64,000 nt of DNA from Methanomassiliicoccales archaeon (GTDB taxonomy: Archaea; Thermoplasmatota; Thermoplasmata; Methanomassiliicoccales; UBA472): contig JAPKYK010000001.1 in the NCBI GenBank assembly GCA_026394395.1, forward strand, positions 287,940 to 351,939, read 5' to 3'. This document shows positions 8,819 to 17,737 of the stretch, piece by piece. Both the position numbers and the translations under genes were made by a program. The notes beneath the pieces were generated by a model. It had not been told where the DNA came from. It searched no databases and worked only from the letters and a program-made list of their open reading frames with translations. Numbering within the stretch: position 1 is the first letter of the stretch; each line of letters opens with the position of its first letter.

Positions 8819-9645
8819 ATGTCGAGCAGGTCCCCGTCTTCCAGCACCTTGAATCCGGATCCCTCGATGAGCTCGGTCAGGCGTCTGGCCTCAGGGCGGG
8901 AGAACGATTTTTTATGAAGATAGGCGACGTCCGTCCCGCTGGCCTTCATGGCCTTGGCGATTGCCGATATGGCATGGTCGTCGTCCCCCGCCTCCAATAC
9001 ATGCTTGGCCACCATGTGCCCGAAGCTCACCTTTTTGGCCAGGGTGACCTCGGTGAAGCGGGGGGCGTAATGCCCTCCTCCCACGCCCACCACCACTGGC
9101 CCCTGGCTCGGAGTGAAGTTCAGCAAGGACCCGGCCAGGGCCTTGGCTGCGTCCAGATCTCCCCATTTGCTATCATCGCTCCCTATCTCAAGGTAGGTGG
9201 TGGGGACATCCAGGAACGGGCCATGGTGGGTGACCTCGTAGGAGATCTGGAAAGGCAGCCCTTTTCCCCTGACGGCGATTTCCCGCAGCATGCCGCTGAG
9301 AAAGGTCGGCGAGGCCGGGACCAGTGTTCCGTCCTTCCCGCCGTGCTCGGCCTTTCCGAAGTTACCTATGGGGTGGACGGTCAGGGTGGGCCGGCCCGAG
9401 GCCGCCCGATGTTTTGAGAGGAAGACAACCTCGTCCGCCCGGACCCCGACCTCCTCCTTCACCAGTTGGTCGATGTTGTCCAGATACAGGTGCAAGGTGT
9501 CGGTGGTCACCATGACCAGGTCCTTGAGCCGGCGGACCGGCTTCCCTTGGAAGAGCCCCTCCTCGCTCCAATCGGCCGTCTCCAGCAATCGGTCGCGTAG
9601 GTTCACACTGGCCACGTCGGAGGTGCAGCACACAAAGAGGCGCAT
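8815..9645 (-). CDS. dtdA: D-aminoacyl-tRNA deacylase (archaeal DTD2 type)
   Basis: A 276-residue protein of the DtdA/GEK1 family, which hydrolyses D-amino acids mis-attached to tRNA. Family features visible are THHGPFLDVPTTYLEIGS near residues 139-156 and GVGGGHYAPRF near 187-197, both conserved in this zinc-dependent family. ATG 9645 gives the usual length and removes a long non-homologous upstream extension of the same frame. It ends in TAG. It is divergent from the winged-helix/TPR gene at 9772, so the roughly 125-base gap holds both promoters. Confidence 0.92.
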   Translation of the reverse strand: MRLFVCCTSDVASVNLRDRLLETADWSEEGLFQGKPVRRLKDLVMVTTDTLHLYLDNIDQLVKEEVGVRADEVVFLSKHRAASGRPTLTVHPIGNFGKAEHGGKDGTLVPASPTFLSGMLREIAVRGKGLPFQISYEVTHHGPFLDVPTTYLEIGSDDSKWGDLDAAKALAGSLLNFTPSQGPVVVGVGGGHYAPRFTEVTLAKKVSFGHMVAKHVLEAGDDDHAISAIAKAMKASGTDVAYLHKKSFSRPEARRLTELIEGSGFKVLEDGDLLDI

Positions 9646-9771
9646 GACCCGCAAACCCTTTCGGGGGATATTACGGTTGTGGACGCCACAGGCTTTCGGT
9701 CTGATTATCAGAAATGCTACATGTAATCGCATTAGGTTTAAAGCGACCTGTTGTTGGTCTTTCAGATTGAT

Positions 9772-11031
9772 ATGGCGACGCCAATCACGGTCGGGGAAAG
9801 AATAGTACTGCATCTGGCTCAATACACCAAGAACCAGAACGATTTCGACGCTCCCTTCGAGGTGAGCCAGGATGGCATCGGTGAGGCTCTGCGCATCTCC
9901 CGGGCCCACGCGGCCATAGAACTGAAGAAGCTCAAGGAGTCGGGCACGGTCGCGGAGAGGATATCCCATATAAGGGCTGGAGCGGTCAAACGGAAGGTGT
10001 ACTTCCTCACCCAAACCGGCGAGGACAAGGCCCGCAACCTCAAGGACTTCGCCAACCGCCAGGGGATCGAGATAATGCCCCTGCTGGACCTCAAGAAGTG
10101 CAAGGGCGAAGAACTTTGGAACGGACTGAACCCCGAGCTCCGATCGCTGCTGGCCAAGGCCGTGGTGTTCCGAAAACCATTCAAGCGCTCCGCCCTGCCA
10201 TCTTCCAACGTCAGTCTCCTGCCCGAGGACCGCGAGGGCATGGTGGATATCCCGCCGTCCCTGCGAAGCTCCATCCCCGTTCTCATGGAGAGGCCCGCGC
10301 TGAGGGAGGCGCACAGCTTCGCCGCCGACTACTGGCTGCAGGAAGGGGATTACGTCGAAAGGCTGTATCACCTCCTGCAGGCCAATCGGTCCATGGAAGC
10401 GCAGATGCTCCTGGCCAACCGAGGATGGCAGATGGCCCGTTCCTCAGGACCGGAGATGCTGGAGGCGCTCAAGGGGCTTGACCAGGTCATGCCACGCTAC
10501 GCTCGCGAGGTCCGCAGGATCAAGGGGGAATCGGCCAGGCGGAACGGCGACACCCCCTACGGGCTCCAGGTGGCCGAAGATATGCTGCTGACGGGCGAGC
10601 AGGAGGAGATCGACGATGGGCTGGCCCTCAAAGGAAGGCTATTGCTGGCGGGCAGGCAGGTCCAGGAGGCCCTGGACCACCTAAAACAGGCTCAGGAAGG
10701 GCACCCGTCCCCCCTGCTGGATTGCGACATCGCCATGTGCTTGGGGCAGCTGGGGCAGAAGGAGGAGGCCATCAAACTGTTGGAATCGATCGGCCGGAAA
10801 GGGGGCATAGCCGACCCTGACCTCTTGGAGGAGGTGTACGCCCGCAAGGGCCAGGTACTGTCGTTACTGGGTCGCCAGGAGGAATCCATTGCCAACTACA
10901 GCAAGGCCTTGGGGCTGGCCCGTCCGGGGGACAAGCGGGACATCTACAAGGCCATGGCCGCCTGCTACGATGCGCTGGACATGAAGGAGAAGGCCAGGGA
11001 GTACTCCCGCAAGGCCTCCTCTAAAAAATAG
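9772..11031 (+). CDS. Winged-helix DNA-binding protein with TPR repeats
   Basis: A 419-residue protein with an N-terminal winged helix (about residues 5-85) containing a helix-turn-helix (QDGIGEALRISRAHAAIELKKL). Its C-terminal half holds tetratricopeptide-like helical pairs, clearest near 300-410 (ALDHLKQAQ, EEAIKLLESIG, EESIANYSKALGL). This architecture suggests a regulator or scaffold that binds DNA and protein partners. ATG 9772 is chosen over an ATG seven codons earlier because a TTTAAA box lies about 35 bases upstream and the winged helix starts right after it. The gene ends in TAG and overlaps the convergent pheS by 11 bases. Target genes are unknown. Confidence 0.75.
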   Translation: MATPITVGERIVLHLAQYTKNQNDFDAPFEVSQDGIGEALRISRAHAAIELKKLKESGTVAERISHIRAGAVKRKVYFLTQTGEDKARNLKDFANRQGIEIMPLLDLKKCKGEELWNGLNPELRSLLAKAVVFRKPFKRSALPSSNVSLLPEDREGMVDIPPSLRSSIPVLMERPALREAHSFAADYWLQEGDYVERLYHLLQANRSMEAQMLLANRGWQMARSSGPEMLEALKGLDQVMPRYAREVRRIKGESARRNGDTPYGLQVAEDMLLTGEQEEIDDGLALKGRLLLAGRQVQEALDHLKQAQEGHPSPLLDCDIAMCLGQLGQKEEAIKLLESIGRKGGIADPDLLEEVYARKGQVLSLLGRQEESIANYSKALGLARPGDKRDIYKAMAACYDALDMKEKAREYSRKASSKK

Positions 11032-12541
11032 GACTCTGCCGCAGCATGTCCAGGTCGGTGACGTACAGCTCTCGGATGTCCTTCAGGTTCCACTTGAGCA
11101 TGGCCAGGCGCTCGAAGCCCAGTCCCCAGGCCAGCACCGGATACTTTATGCCCAGCGGACCGGCGACCTCAGGGCGGAACACCCCGGCGCCTCCCAGCTC
11201 CATCCAGGAACCGTTGTAGTAGATGTCCACCTCAAGCGACGGCTCAGTGTAGGGGAACGGGCCCGGCCGCACCCGCACCTTGTCGAACCCCATGCGGTGA
11301 TAGAAGTCCTTCAGCATACTGACCAGCATGTCGAAGCTCGCCCCCTCCTCCATGATGATGCCCTCGATCTGCATGAACTCCGGCAGGTGGGTCATGTCGA
11401 TGCTCTCGTTGCGGAAGATGCGGGAGATGGAGAAGATCTTCAGCGGGGGGTCAGGGTGCTCTGAAAGGTAGCGGACGCTGTTGACCGTGGTATGCGTCCT
11501 GAGCAAGGCCCTCTCGGCCTCCTCGCGGGACCAGGCGTAGCGCCATCCGGTGGACCCGGTGTCCCCGCCGTCCTCGTGAACGGCCTTTACCCGGCGCACC
11601 ACCTCTTCGTTATCCAAAACCAGTCGGTTCGGGCTCTTGAGATAGAAGGTGTCCTGCAGATCGCGCGCGGGATGGTCCTGGGGCGTGAACAGGGCGTCCA
11701 TGTTCCAGAAGGCCGGCTGCACGTACTCGTCGTCGACCTCGGTGAACCCCATCTGAATGAATATGCGGCGGACCTCGTCGGCCACCCTGGTCAAGGGATG
11801 CTTCTTGGCCGGGTACTGGCAAGGGGCGAACGTCCGAACGTCGTACTTGCGGAAGTTGACGCTCTTCCACTTGCCGGTCTGTAACAGTTCCGGCGTCAGC
11901 TGCGCCACCTCGTCTACCAGCTCCAGGCCAAGCGATACGATCTCCAGCCCGAGCTTGTTCAGGCAGAGGACGCGGGACACCACCAGCTTTTCCTGGAGAA
12001 CGCCCTTGCGGGCCTTGAGCAGCTCCAGCGCCGCCGGTTCTGTCTCTCCTTCCAGAAGGTCCTTTTCTCCCAGCTTGTTCAGCAGGGCCTCGTCCGGCAT
12101 CTCGACGTCCTGGAACTTCTTACCTTCATCGCTGAGGTGCAGCAGGGATTCCGCTCCGGACTTGTCCAGGCGGGCCAGCTTCTTCTTCATCAGCCAGCCG
12201 ATGGCCATGGAGGACTCCTCCTTGCCCATGGCGGCCTCCAGGTCCTTGACGCCCAACGACCCGCCCTTCTGGGATATGATGGTCAGCGCACGCCTTTCCG
12301 GCACGCCCTTCTGCAGCAGCGCGCGGTCCTTCAGGCAATAGGCCTTGCGGGCGCTCTCCTCTATGTCCAAGGCGCCCTTGGACTGCAGCCAGGAGGCAGC
12401 GTTCATGACCTCCACCAGTTGCTGGAAGCCCCCTTCCTCGAAAACCTTCTCCGGCGGTGCCCTGCCCTCTAATCTCTGCAGGGTCACCAGCACCTTCTTC
12501 TCGGAATGGCTGAGACCTTCCAACACTTCGGCGGCCTTCAT
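11021..12541 (-). CDS. pheS: Phenylalanyl-tRNA synthetase alpha subunit
   Basis: A 506-residue catalytic alpha subunit of the class II (alpha-beta)2 PheRS. The N-terminal 200 residues are winged-helix-like tRNA-binding domains typical of archaeal and eukaryotic PheS. The class II core carries motif 2 around FRNESIDMTHLPEFMQIEG near residue 380 and motif 3 GLGFERLAML near residue 480. The beta subunit gene (pheT) is not adjacent, as is common in archaea. It ends in TAG. The intergenic gap to the MFS gene is only 34 bases, but the reading direction is shared, so read-through from the MFS gene is possible. Confidence 0.96.
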   Translation of the reverse strand: MKAAEVLEGLSHSEKKVLVTLQRLEGRAPPEKVFEEGGFQQLVEVMNAASWLQSKGALDIEESARKAYCLKDRALLQKGVPERRALTIISQKGGSLGVKDLEAAMGKEESSMAIGWLMKKKLARLDKSGAESLLHLSDEGKKFQDVEMPDEALLNKLGEKDLLEGETEPAALELLKARKGVLQEKLVVSRVLCLNKLGLEIVSLGLELVDEVAQLTPELLQTGKWKSVNFRKYDVRTFAPCQYPAKKHPLTRVADEVRRIFIQMGFTEVDDEYVQPAFWNMDALFTPQDHPARDLQDTFYLKSPNRLVLDNEEVVRRVKAVHEDGGDTGSTGWRYAWSREEAERALLRTHTTVNSVRYLSEHPDPPLKIFSISRIFRNESIDMTHLPEFMQIEGIIMEEGASFDMLVSMLKDFYHRMGFDKVRVRPGPFPYTEPSLEVDIYYNGSWMELGGAGVFRPEVAGPLGIKYPVLAWGLGFERLAMLKWNLKDIRELYVTDLDMLRQSPIF

Positions 12542-12575
12542 GGTGGGAGGAGATTTTGTCCAACGTATTAGACAC

Positions 12576-14021
12576 TTATGGGCTTCCTTTACCCAAATTG
12601 CCGTTCCCCGACGGCCTCAGGGAGGACGTCATCACTCCTATCATGGAGATGACGGCGGAAATGATCAGAGAGGCGTGCATGCCGTCCACGAACAGCTGGG
12701 GGTCCAAGGTCCCGGAGCCGCCGCCCAGCGCCTCCATCACTTCCGGGGAGCCGAACATGGAAAGCGCCATGCCCATAATCACCAGGCTCAGGGACATGCC
12801 CACCGTCCTCATCAGGGAGATGGTCCCGCTGGCCAGGCCGAGCTGGTCCCGCCGGACGCAGCCCATGACCGCGCTGGTGTTCGGTGTGGAGAACAACCCC
12901 ATTCCAACCCCTAGGAAGGCCAGCAGCGGGGCGATTTGCATCGGACCGGAGTCAAGGTCCAGGGTAAGCATGGACAACATGGCCACGGTAATGATGACCA
13001 TTCCGCCGGTGGCCAGAGCCCGCGAGCCCAGCCGGTCCGACCCCCATCCGCTGATAGGAGCCACTATCGCCATGGTGACCGGGGTGATCAGTAGCACCAT
13101 GCCGGTGGAAAGGATGGACATGCCCAGCACGCTCTGCATGTAGAAGGACATCATGAAACTGATGCTGTAATATGCCATGTAATTGAGGAACGCGGAGAGG
13201 TTGGCGGCGGCGAACAGCCGATTGCGCCGCACCAGTTCCAGTTCGAACATGGCCCATCCTTTCCTGCTCTTCTCGATGATCAGGAAGAGAGGCAGCAGAA
13301 CCAGGGCCATAATTAGGAGCACTACTGGAAGGGGCGTGTCCCACCCCTGCTTCCCTCCTAGGGTCAATGATACCATCAGGGAGACCAAGGCCACGGAGAA
13401 GACTAGGGCCCCGCGCAGGTCGAAGGGCTTTTTTTCCTTAGCCGGTTCCGTCTCTTTCAGCCAAAAGAGAGCTAAAGTGACCACCAGTATGCCTATCGGC
13501 AGATTGACCAGAAAGATGGAGCGCCAGCCGAAGGCGTGCGTAAGTATGCCCCCCAGGGCCGGTCCTAGCGACAGGCCGGCGTAGACCGCCATGGTGTTGA
13601 TTCCGAGAGCTCGTCCGCGTATGCTGGGCGGCACGGAATTGGTGATTATGGCAGTGGAGGTGGCCGTGATGAACGCACCGCCCACCCCCTGCAGGGCGCG
13701 GAAGGCGATCAGCTGGTCCCCGCTAGAGGACAGGCTGCACAGCAGCGAACCGAGGGTGAAGATGGCGAAACCGGCGACGAAGACCCGTTTCCGCCCATGC
13801 ATGTCGGAGTAGCGTCCCACGGTCAGGAGCAGGACGGCCATGGCCACCAGGTAAGCGGCGGGGACCCAGATGGCCGCGCTCCCGTCCATGCCCAGGTCCT
13901 TGGTTATCGTGGGGAGCGAAACGCTCACGATGGTGCTGTCCAGCGTGCCCATCAGCGAACCGATGCAGGCTACCAGCATCACCTTTCCCAGGTATCCCTG
14001 GAAAAGTTCGCTACGGGCCAT
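12576..14021 (-). CDS. MFS multidrug-type transporter (DHA2/EmrB-QacA family)
   Basis: A 481-residue proton-coupled exporter with about 14 hydrophobic segments, typical of the DHA2 family. The family motif near the first helices is seen in GTLDSTIVSVSLPTI (conserved Asp in TM1), and loop 2-3 has the MFS signature GRYSDMHGRKRVF near residue 80. A further DHA2 motif is the ALGINTMAVYAGLSLGPALGG stretch near TM5, quoted here only in its outline. Start ATG 14021 overlaps the end of trmO by 11 bases, so it is probably the last gene of trpS-trmO-MFS. Substrate is unknown; drugs, bile acids or metabolites are typical for the family. Confidence 0.88.
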   Translation of the reverse strand: MARSELFQGYLGKVMLVACIGSLMGTLDSTIVSVSLPTITKDLGMDGSAAIWVPAAYLVAMAVLLLTVGRYSDMHGRKRVFVAGFAIFTLGSLLCSLSSSGDQLIAFRALQGVGGAFITATSTAIITNSVPPSIRGRALGINTMAVYAGLSLGPALGGILTHAFGWRSIFLVNLPIGILVVTLALFWLKETEPAKEKKPFDLRGALVFSVALVSLMVSLTLGGKQGWDTPLPVVLLIMALVLLPLFLIIEKSRKGWAMFELELVRRNRLFAAANLSAFLNYMAYYSISFMMSFYMQSVLGMSILSTGMVLLITPVTMAIVAPISGWGSDRLGSRALATGGMVIITVAMLSMLTLDLDSGPMQIAPLLAFLGVGMGLFSTPNTSAVMGCVRRDQLGLASGTISLMRTVGMSLSLVIMGMALSMFGSPEVMEALGGGSGTLDPQLFVDGMHASLIISAVISMIGVMTSSLRPSGNGNLGKGSP

Positions 14022-14400
14022 CCGCCACCTTCCCGGTCTTCCGCCAATCAAAACCCTTGCCCGGTACTCCCTTTATGTCCAGTACCGGCGTTCCCAGGAA
14101 GGCGTCCAGGCCCTGCACCCGGAGCACCCTCCCTTTTCTCTCCAGCAGAGTGACCCGGCTGAGCCCGAGCGGGTTGGGGCGACGGGGGCTGCGGGTGCAG
14201 AACACGCCCATCTTCGGATTTTGCGGATCGCTCCTCGGATGGACCAGCGGATCGAAGCCCTCGCTGCGGTCAAAGACGAAGATTACGTCCAGCTCCCTCA
14301 TCTGCTCGATGCGGTAAAGACCTTCCTCGAACTCCGGAAGGACCTCTATCTCGGAGATGCCATAGTCCTCGACCGAGGACACCTGACCTATGGGGATCAT
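14011..14400 (-). CDS. trmO: tRNA m6t6A37 methyltransferase TrmO (TsaA/YaeB family)
   Basis: A 129-residue single-domain TsaA-fold protein. The family N-methylates t6A37 of certain tRNAs using S-adenosylmethionine. Visible signatures are IPIGQV at the N-terminus, FDRSEGFDPLVHPR near residues 42-57, and the highly conserved GVFCTRSPRRPNPLGLS run near 65-81. Bacterial homologues carry a C-terminal domain; this one stops at DFxGTPVLDIK plus a short tail, as in archaeal versions. Its ATG overlaps the trpS TGA in an ATGA arrangement. Translational linkage to trpS fits a tRNA role. It ends in TAG. Confidence 0.9.
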   Translation of the reverse strand: MIPIGQVSSVEDYGISEIEVLPEFEEGLYRIEQMRELDVIFVFDRSEGFDPLVHPRSDPQNPKMGVFCTRSPRRPNPLGLSRVTLLERKGRVLRVQGLDAFLGTPVLDIKGVPGKGFDWRKTGKVADGP

Positions 14401-15515
14401 TTGGTAGGGAGCAGATATTCGTGGAGGTGCTCTTTGGCCTCCTTCCTCTTCCTCTGATGCTCTTCCAGGAACGCGTTTATCCTCTGGGTCAGCAGCTGCT
14501 TGCACTCTCCGCACAGAATCTCCCCCTTGCGGCACTTTTCGGCCAAAACGTCCAGCGCCTTGTCGTCCTTCTCGAACAGGTAATACTCGTATTTGAACAC
14601 GGAGCACACTTCCGGGCGCCCTCCCAGCTTGCGCTGCTCCTCCACCGAGACCTGCCCGCCGGTGAAGGCGTTGTCGATCTTCTTCTTGACCTCCTTGGGC
14701 TTGTCGGTGGTGAATATGGTGGTCTGCGGCTGGGACGAGGACATCTTGTCCGTGCCGGCCAGCCCGGGGAACATTTTGTTGTAGATGAGGGTCGGCTTGG
14801 GATATCCTAACAACGGTGCGACGTCCCTGGCCACCCGGAAGTGGGCGTCCTGGTCGATGCCGCAGGGGATGAGGCATGGCGTCTTCTTCCCGTATAAGGC
14901 GTCCTCGATGAAGCAAGGGGCAGCCTGGATGCTGGTGTAGAAGATGCTGCCGATGTTGTGGCTGTTATCGAATCCGAACACGGCCTTGGCCGTGGAGAAG
15001 GTCACGCGCTTGGCGACCTTGAGCGCAAGAGGGTAGAGTAGCTTGATATCCTCGGTGTCCACGATGATCTTGGTGTTCTCCGGCTGGAAGCCGAGGGCGA
15101 TGAAGTCCAGGGCGTTCTCGTAAGCGGCCTTCCGGGTGTCCTCCAAGTTCAGGTTCTCGTTGAAGAGATACTTCTCGTCGTCGGTCAGCTGGAAGTACAT
15201 GTTGACCTTGAACAGGTCCTGAAGATAGCGGTTGAGCATCCAGGGCATGAGATGCCCCAGGTGGGTCCCTCCGGACGGCCCCCGGCCGGTGTAGAGGAAG
15301 AACTTCTGCCCCTTGTCGTAAAGGTCCAGCAACCATTCCAGGTCCCTATGTGAGTAAACGACCCCGCGGCGCAGCATGGGGTGCAGCTCTCCGTAGCCCG
15401 CCAGACGGTCCAGCAGCTCCTGGTCTATCTTCTTGGTGCCGAAGCGGACGATGAGCTGATCGTAATCGATGTCCCCGGTGACCTCCCATGGGGTGACCTT
15501 GAAGTCGTCGTTCAT
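14397..15515 (-). CDS. trpS: Tryptophanyl-tRNA synthetase
   Basis: A 372-residue class I synthetase of the archaeal/eukaryotic TrpRS type. The HIGH-type motif is in GPSGGTHLGHLMPW near residue 82 and the KMSKS loop is KMSSSQPQT near residue 257. An N-terminal extension before the Rossmann fold is normal for the archaeal form. Start ATG 15515. It is followed by trmO with a 4-base overlap. The tRNA-Trp gene, which has a guide-RNA intron, is at 59911 in the same window but is not linked to this operon. Confidence 0.96.
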   Translation of the reverse strand: MNDDFKVTPWEVTGDIDYDQLIVRFGTKKIDQELLDRLAGYGELHPMLRRGVVYSHRDLEWLLDLYDKGQKFFLYTGRGPSGGTHLGHLMPWMLNRYLQDLFKVNMYFQLTDDEKYLFNENLNLEDTRKAAYENALDFIALGFQPENTKIIVDTEDIKLLYPLALKVAKRVTFSTAKAVFGFDNSHNIGSIFYTSIQAAPCFIEDALYGKKTPCLIPCGIDQDAHFRVARDVAPLLGYPKPTLIYNKMFPGLAGTDKMSSSQPQTTIFTTDKPKEVKKKIDNAFTGGQVSVEEQRKLGGRPEVCSVFKYEYYLFEKDDKALDVLAEKCRKGEILCGECKQLLTQRINAFLEEHQRKRKEAKEHLHEYLLPTK

Positions 15516-15546
15516 CTTCTTCCGGCCGCAGGAACGGTTTACTGGT

Positions 15547-16224
15547 TCAAAAGGATTGTTGATGTTTGGCGGCCTCGCTCTGAGCCAGCTCCCGGGCGCG
15601 GTTGAGGAACCTCGCCAGGTTGGTCGTCCCGCAAGGCCGGATCACGTGCTTCAACCCCAGCTCTTCCGCGAACTGGCGCGAGAGCCCCTCGTACTTCTCC
15701 GCCTCGCCCACCGCGGTGTCTACGTAGGCGCATAGCTCGTAGTTCTCGAAGAGCATGTCCAGGAAGTACTTCGGCTCATACCCCTGATCGACCATGGCGT
15801 CGAGGTGCAATTCCTTGACCGCGCCCTCGATGCCCCTGAGCGCCCATCCAGGAGTATTGAACCAGGTGCCCCCACACAGCCGTTTCTGCCGCTCGTACTC
15901 CACAGGGCCGAGTATTGCGGCGATGCAGTCGTCCCCTTCCAGCATGACCGTAGGTACCTTGAGCTTGGAGGTGATGCCCGACAATGATTGGCAGACGGCG
16001 TACCCCAGGAAGACGGCATCGGCCTGTCCTGTCAAGGCGTCAACCTTGTCCTGTACCTTGGCCCGCAGCTCGTCGACGTTGATGTGCAAAGCGAACTCCA
16101 GGTATTCCTTGTGCACCACGTCGTCCCAGCCTTCAGTGAGCTTCTCCAGTTCCGGTTTGAGTATCTCGCAGGCGATTATGGCCAGGCGGCCCCTTCCGTT
16201 GGGGGTAGAGGTCGCCCCGTCCAA
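15547..16224 (-). CDS. DUF1638 family protein
   Basis: A 225-residue member of the DUF1638 family, found mostly in methanogens and anaerobes with corrinoid methyltransferases. The function is unknown. It starts RLAIIACEILKPELEKL, has a GYAVCQSLSG stretch near residue 75 and LEGDDCIAAILG near 95, and conserved Cys residues that could bind a metal. The start appears to be TTG 16224, with a GGAGGGA ribosome binding site in front. It directly follows the small 103-residue gene, in the same operon. Association with methylamine- and methoxy-type methyltransfer genes elsewhere makes a supporting role there plausible; that is inference. Confidence 0.8.
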   Translation of the reverse strand: MDGATSTPNGRGRLAIIACEILKPELEKLTEGWDDVVHKEYLEFALHINVDELRAKVQDKVDALTGQADAVFLGYAVCQSLSGITSKLKVPTVMLEGDDCIAAILGPVEYERQKRLCGGTWFNTPGWALRGIEGAVKELHLDAMVDQGYEPKYFLDMLFENYELCAYVDTAVGEAEKYEGLSRQFAEELGLKHVIRPCGTTNLARFLNRARELAQSEAAKHQQSF

Positions 16225-16225
16225 A

Positions 16226-16537
16226 TTAATCCCTCCGGGACAAGCGGAACAGGCGCTCCAGGTATTCCGCGGTCATGTTCCAGTCCTTGCAATCGACTAT
16301 AGAGTCGAATATGGGGTTCTCGTCGTCCAGGGTCCACATGTGCTCGGGCGCCGGGGAATCGAAATGGATCACCATCATGCGATAGCCCCCTTTCTTGCTC
16401 GCATCGCTCTTGGGACTGGAAACGACCGAGGCCCCGTAATCGTTGGGGAAGCGGTAGATTTTATGAAAGCGGTTCCCTTCCATGCAGCCGCAGGGGCATT
16501 TGGCATTCAGGTCGATGACGTAGGGGTCGAAGTCCAA
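16226..16537 (-). CDS. Small uncharacterised protein with CPCGC motif
   Basis: A 103-residue protein I do not recognise. Near the N-terminus it has a CPCGCMEGNRFHKI stretch, which could hold a metal, and its C-terminal half is charged and helical. The start is TTG 16537, supported by GAGGTAG a few bases upstream; there is no nearby in-frame ATG. It is one base from the DUF1638 gene, so the two probably form one transcript, divergent from fur. The shared gap carries the Fur-type palindrome, so metal control of this pair is possible. Confidence 0.55.
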   Translation of the reverse strand: MDFDPYVIDLNAKCPCGCMEGNRFHKIYRFPNDYGASVVSSPKSDASKKGGYRMMVIHFDSPAPEHMWTLDDENPIFDSIVDCKDWNMTAEYLERLFRLSRRD

Positions 16538-16656
16538 ATCGCTACCTCACATGATATTTGAAACTTGCCAAGGCCGGTCCGAGCGGTTCGGTCAGGCGAG
16601 TCGCTTTTCGTTAAAACGCATAACTATCTGATATGTCTTCCGAAGATAACAATAAT

Positions 16657-16665
16657 TTTATAAAC
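16657..16665 (+). promoter_or_regulatory. TATA box of fur-cbiMNQO
   Basis: TTTATAAAC in an AT-rich gap, placing transcription start near 16685-16690 and leaving almost no leader before the fur ATG at 16692. The overlapping palindrome at 16675-16689 would block initiation when bound. Confidence 0.6.
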
Positions 16666-16674
16666 TTAATAAGG

Positions 16675-16689
16675 TAGTAATGATTACTA
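16675..16689 (+). promoter_or_regulatory. 7-1-7 palindrome, probable Fur-family operator
   Basis: TAGTAAT-G-ATTACTA is a perfect 7-1-7 inverted repeat, the classic symmetry of Fur/Zur/Nur boxes. It covers the predicted transcription start of fur and runs to three bases before the ATG at 16692. Position and symmetry support metal-dependent autoregulation and control of the downstream cbiMNQO genes. Confidence 0.6.
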
Positions 16690-16691
16690 TT

Positions 16692-17078
16692 ATGAATTCG
16701 TACCCTTCCCGATGGACCAAGCAGATGAAGGTCGTGGTCGACATCGTCTATGACGCCCAGGCTCCGGTCACCGCGGACCATGTATACGAAAGCGCCAGGA
16801 GCGTCCTTCCCCGCATTAGCCTGGGGACCGTGTACCGCAACCTGAACCGGCTGGTGCAGTCCGGGCTCATATCCGAGTCCAAGGTCGGCGCGGTGCAGTG
16901 CTTCTTCTCCCACCCTTATTCCAACACCCATCTGGAATGCAAGGTTTGCGGCCGGCTGTTCAACGTCAGCTACGAACTGCAACTGGGGCAGGTAGCCAGG
17001 GAGACCGGGCTGCGGTTGGAGGGGTATGAGCTACGATTGAAAGGCCTATGTAAGGAGTGTGCCTCGAAATGCATATAA
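16692..17078 (+). CDS. fur: Fur family metal-responsive repressor
   Basis: A 128-residue Fur/PerR/Nur-type regulator: an N-terminal winged helix (SLGTVYRNLNRL is the recognition helix region, about residues 45-57) and a C-terminal dimerisation domain with zinc cysteines in CKVCGRLF and CKECASKC. HPYSNTHLEC supplies histidine ligands. ATG 16692 is preferred over an ATG four codons earlier because the operator palindrome covers the earlier one. Its end overlaps the cbiM start by 10 bases, so it is the first gene of a metal-uptake operon. Whether it senses nickel, cobalt or iron cannot be decided; the downstream genes favour nickel or cobalt. Confidence 0.88.
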   Translation: MNSYPSRWTKQMKVVVDIVYDAQAPVTADHVYESARSVLPRISLGTVYRNLNRLVQSGLISESKVGAVQCFFSHPYSNTHLECKVCGRLFNVSYELQLGQVARETGLRLEGYELRLKGLCKECASKCI

Positions 17079-17737
17079 TGGAGGGTTATCTGGACATCTA
17101 TTGGTGCTTGTTCTGGGCCTTGCTAGCGCTGCCCTTCCTGATTTACGGGTTCTACTCCATCAGGAGGATGCTGAGGGAGGACCCGGGGCAAAAGACGGTC
17201 CTGGCATTGTCCGGGGCGTTCATCTTCGTTCTTTCCTCTCTAAAGATGCCTTCGGTTACCGGTTCCTCATCCCATCCCACTGGAACCGGATTCTCCACTA
17301 TGTTCTATGGTGTCGGCGTGACCTCCATCCTTTCTCTCATCGTGCTGATATTCCAGGCATTACTGCTAGCGCATGGCGGCCTGACCACCCTCGGTGCAAA
17401 TGTGTTCTCCATGGGCATTGCTGGCCCTCTGGTCGCCTTCCTGGTATTCAAAGCCCTGACCAAGGCTGGCGCATCCACTCCGGTGAAGGTGTTCATCACA
17501 GTTTTCATCGCGGACCTCATGACCTACGTTATGACCTCCATCGAATTGGCGCTGGCCTTCGGCCCGTTCACTGATTCTTTTATAAGCTTCATGTCGATCT
17601 TCGCCATAACCCAGATACCCCTGGGAATCGTGGAAGGCATACTCTTCACCATTTTCATCGACTACCTGGAAAGGGCCAGGCCAGACCTAACGGAAAGGAT
17701 ATTCCCTAAAAAGAGGGGGACTGAAGCTGAATCGTAA
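17069..17737 (+). CDS. cbiM: Cobalt/nickel ECF transporter S component CbiM
   Basis: A 222-residue substrate-binding membrane component of an ECF metal importer with about six transmembrane helices. ATG 17069 gives an N-terminus MHIMEGYL. In CbiM/NikM proteins the first residues (Met1, His2) themselves coordinate Co2+ or Ni2+, so this start is strongly favoured over an ORF start four codons upstream. A His at SSSHPTG near residue 70 matches the second ligand region. It overlaps the end of fur. Cobalt uptake would supply the corrinoid methyltransferase genes nearby; nickel is the other option. Confidence 0.92.
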   Translation: MHIMEGYLDIYWCLFWALLALPFLIYGFYSIRRMLREDPGQKTVLALSGAFIFVLSSLKMPSVTGSSSHPTGTGFSTMFYGVGVTSILSLIVLIFQALLLAHGGLTTLGANVFSMGIAGPLVAFLVFKALTKAGASTPVKVFITVFIADLMTYVMTSIELALAFGPFTDSFISFMSIFAITQIPLGIVEGILFTIFIDYLERARPDLTERIFPKKRGTEAES

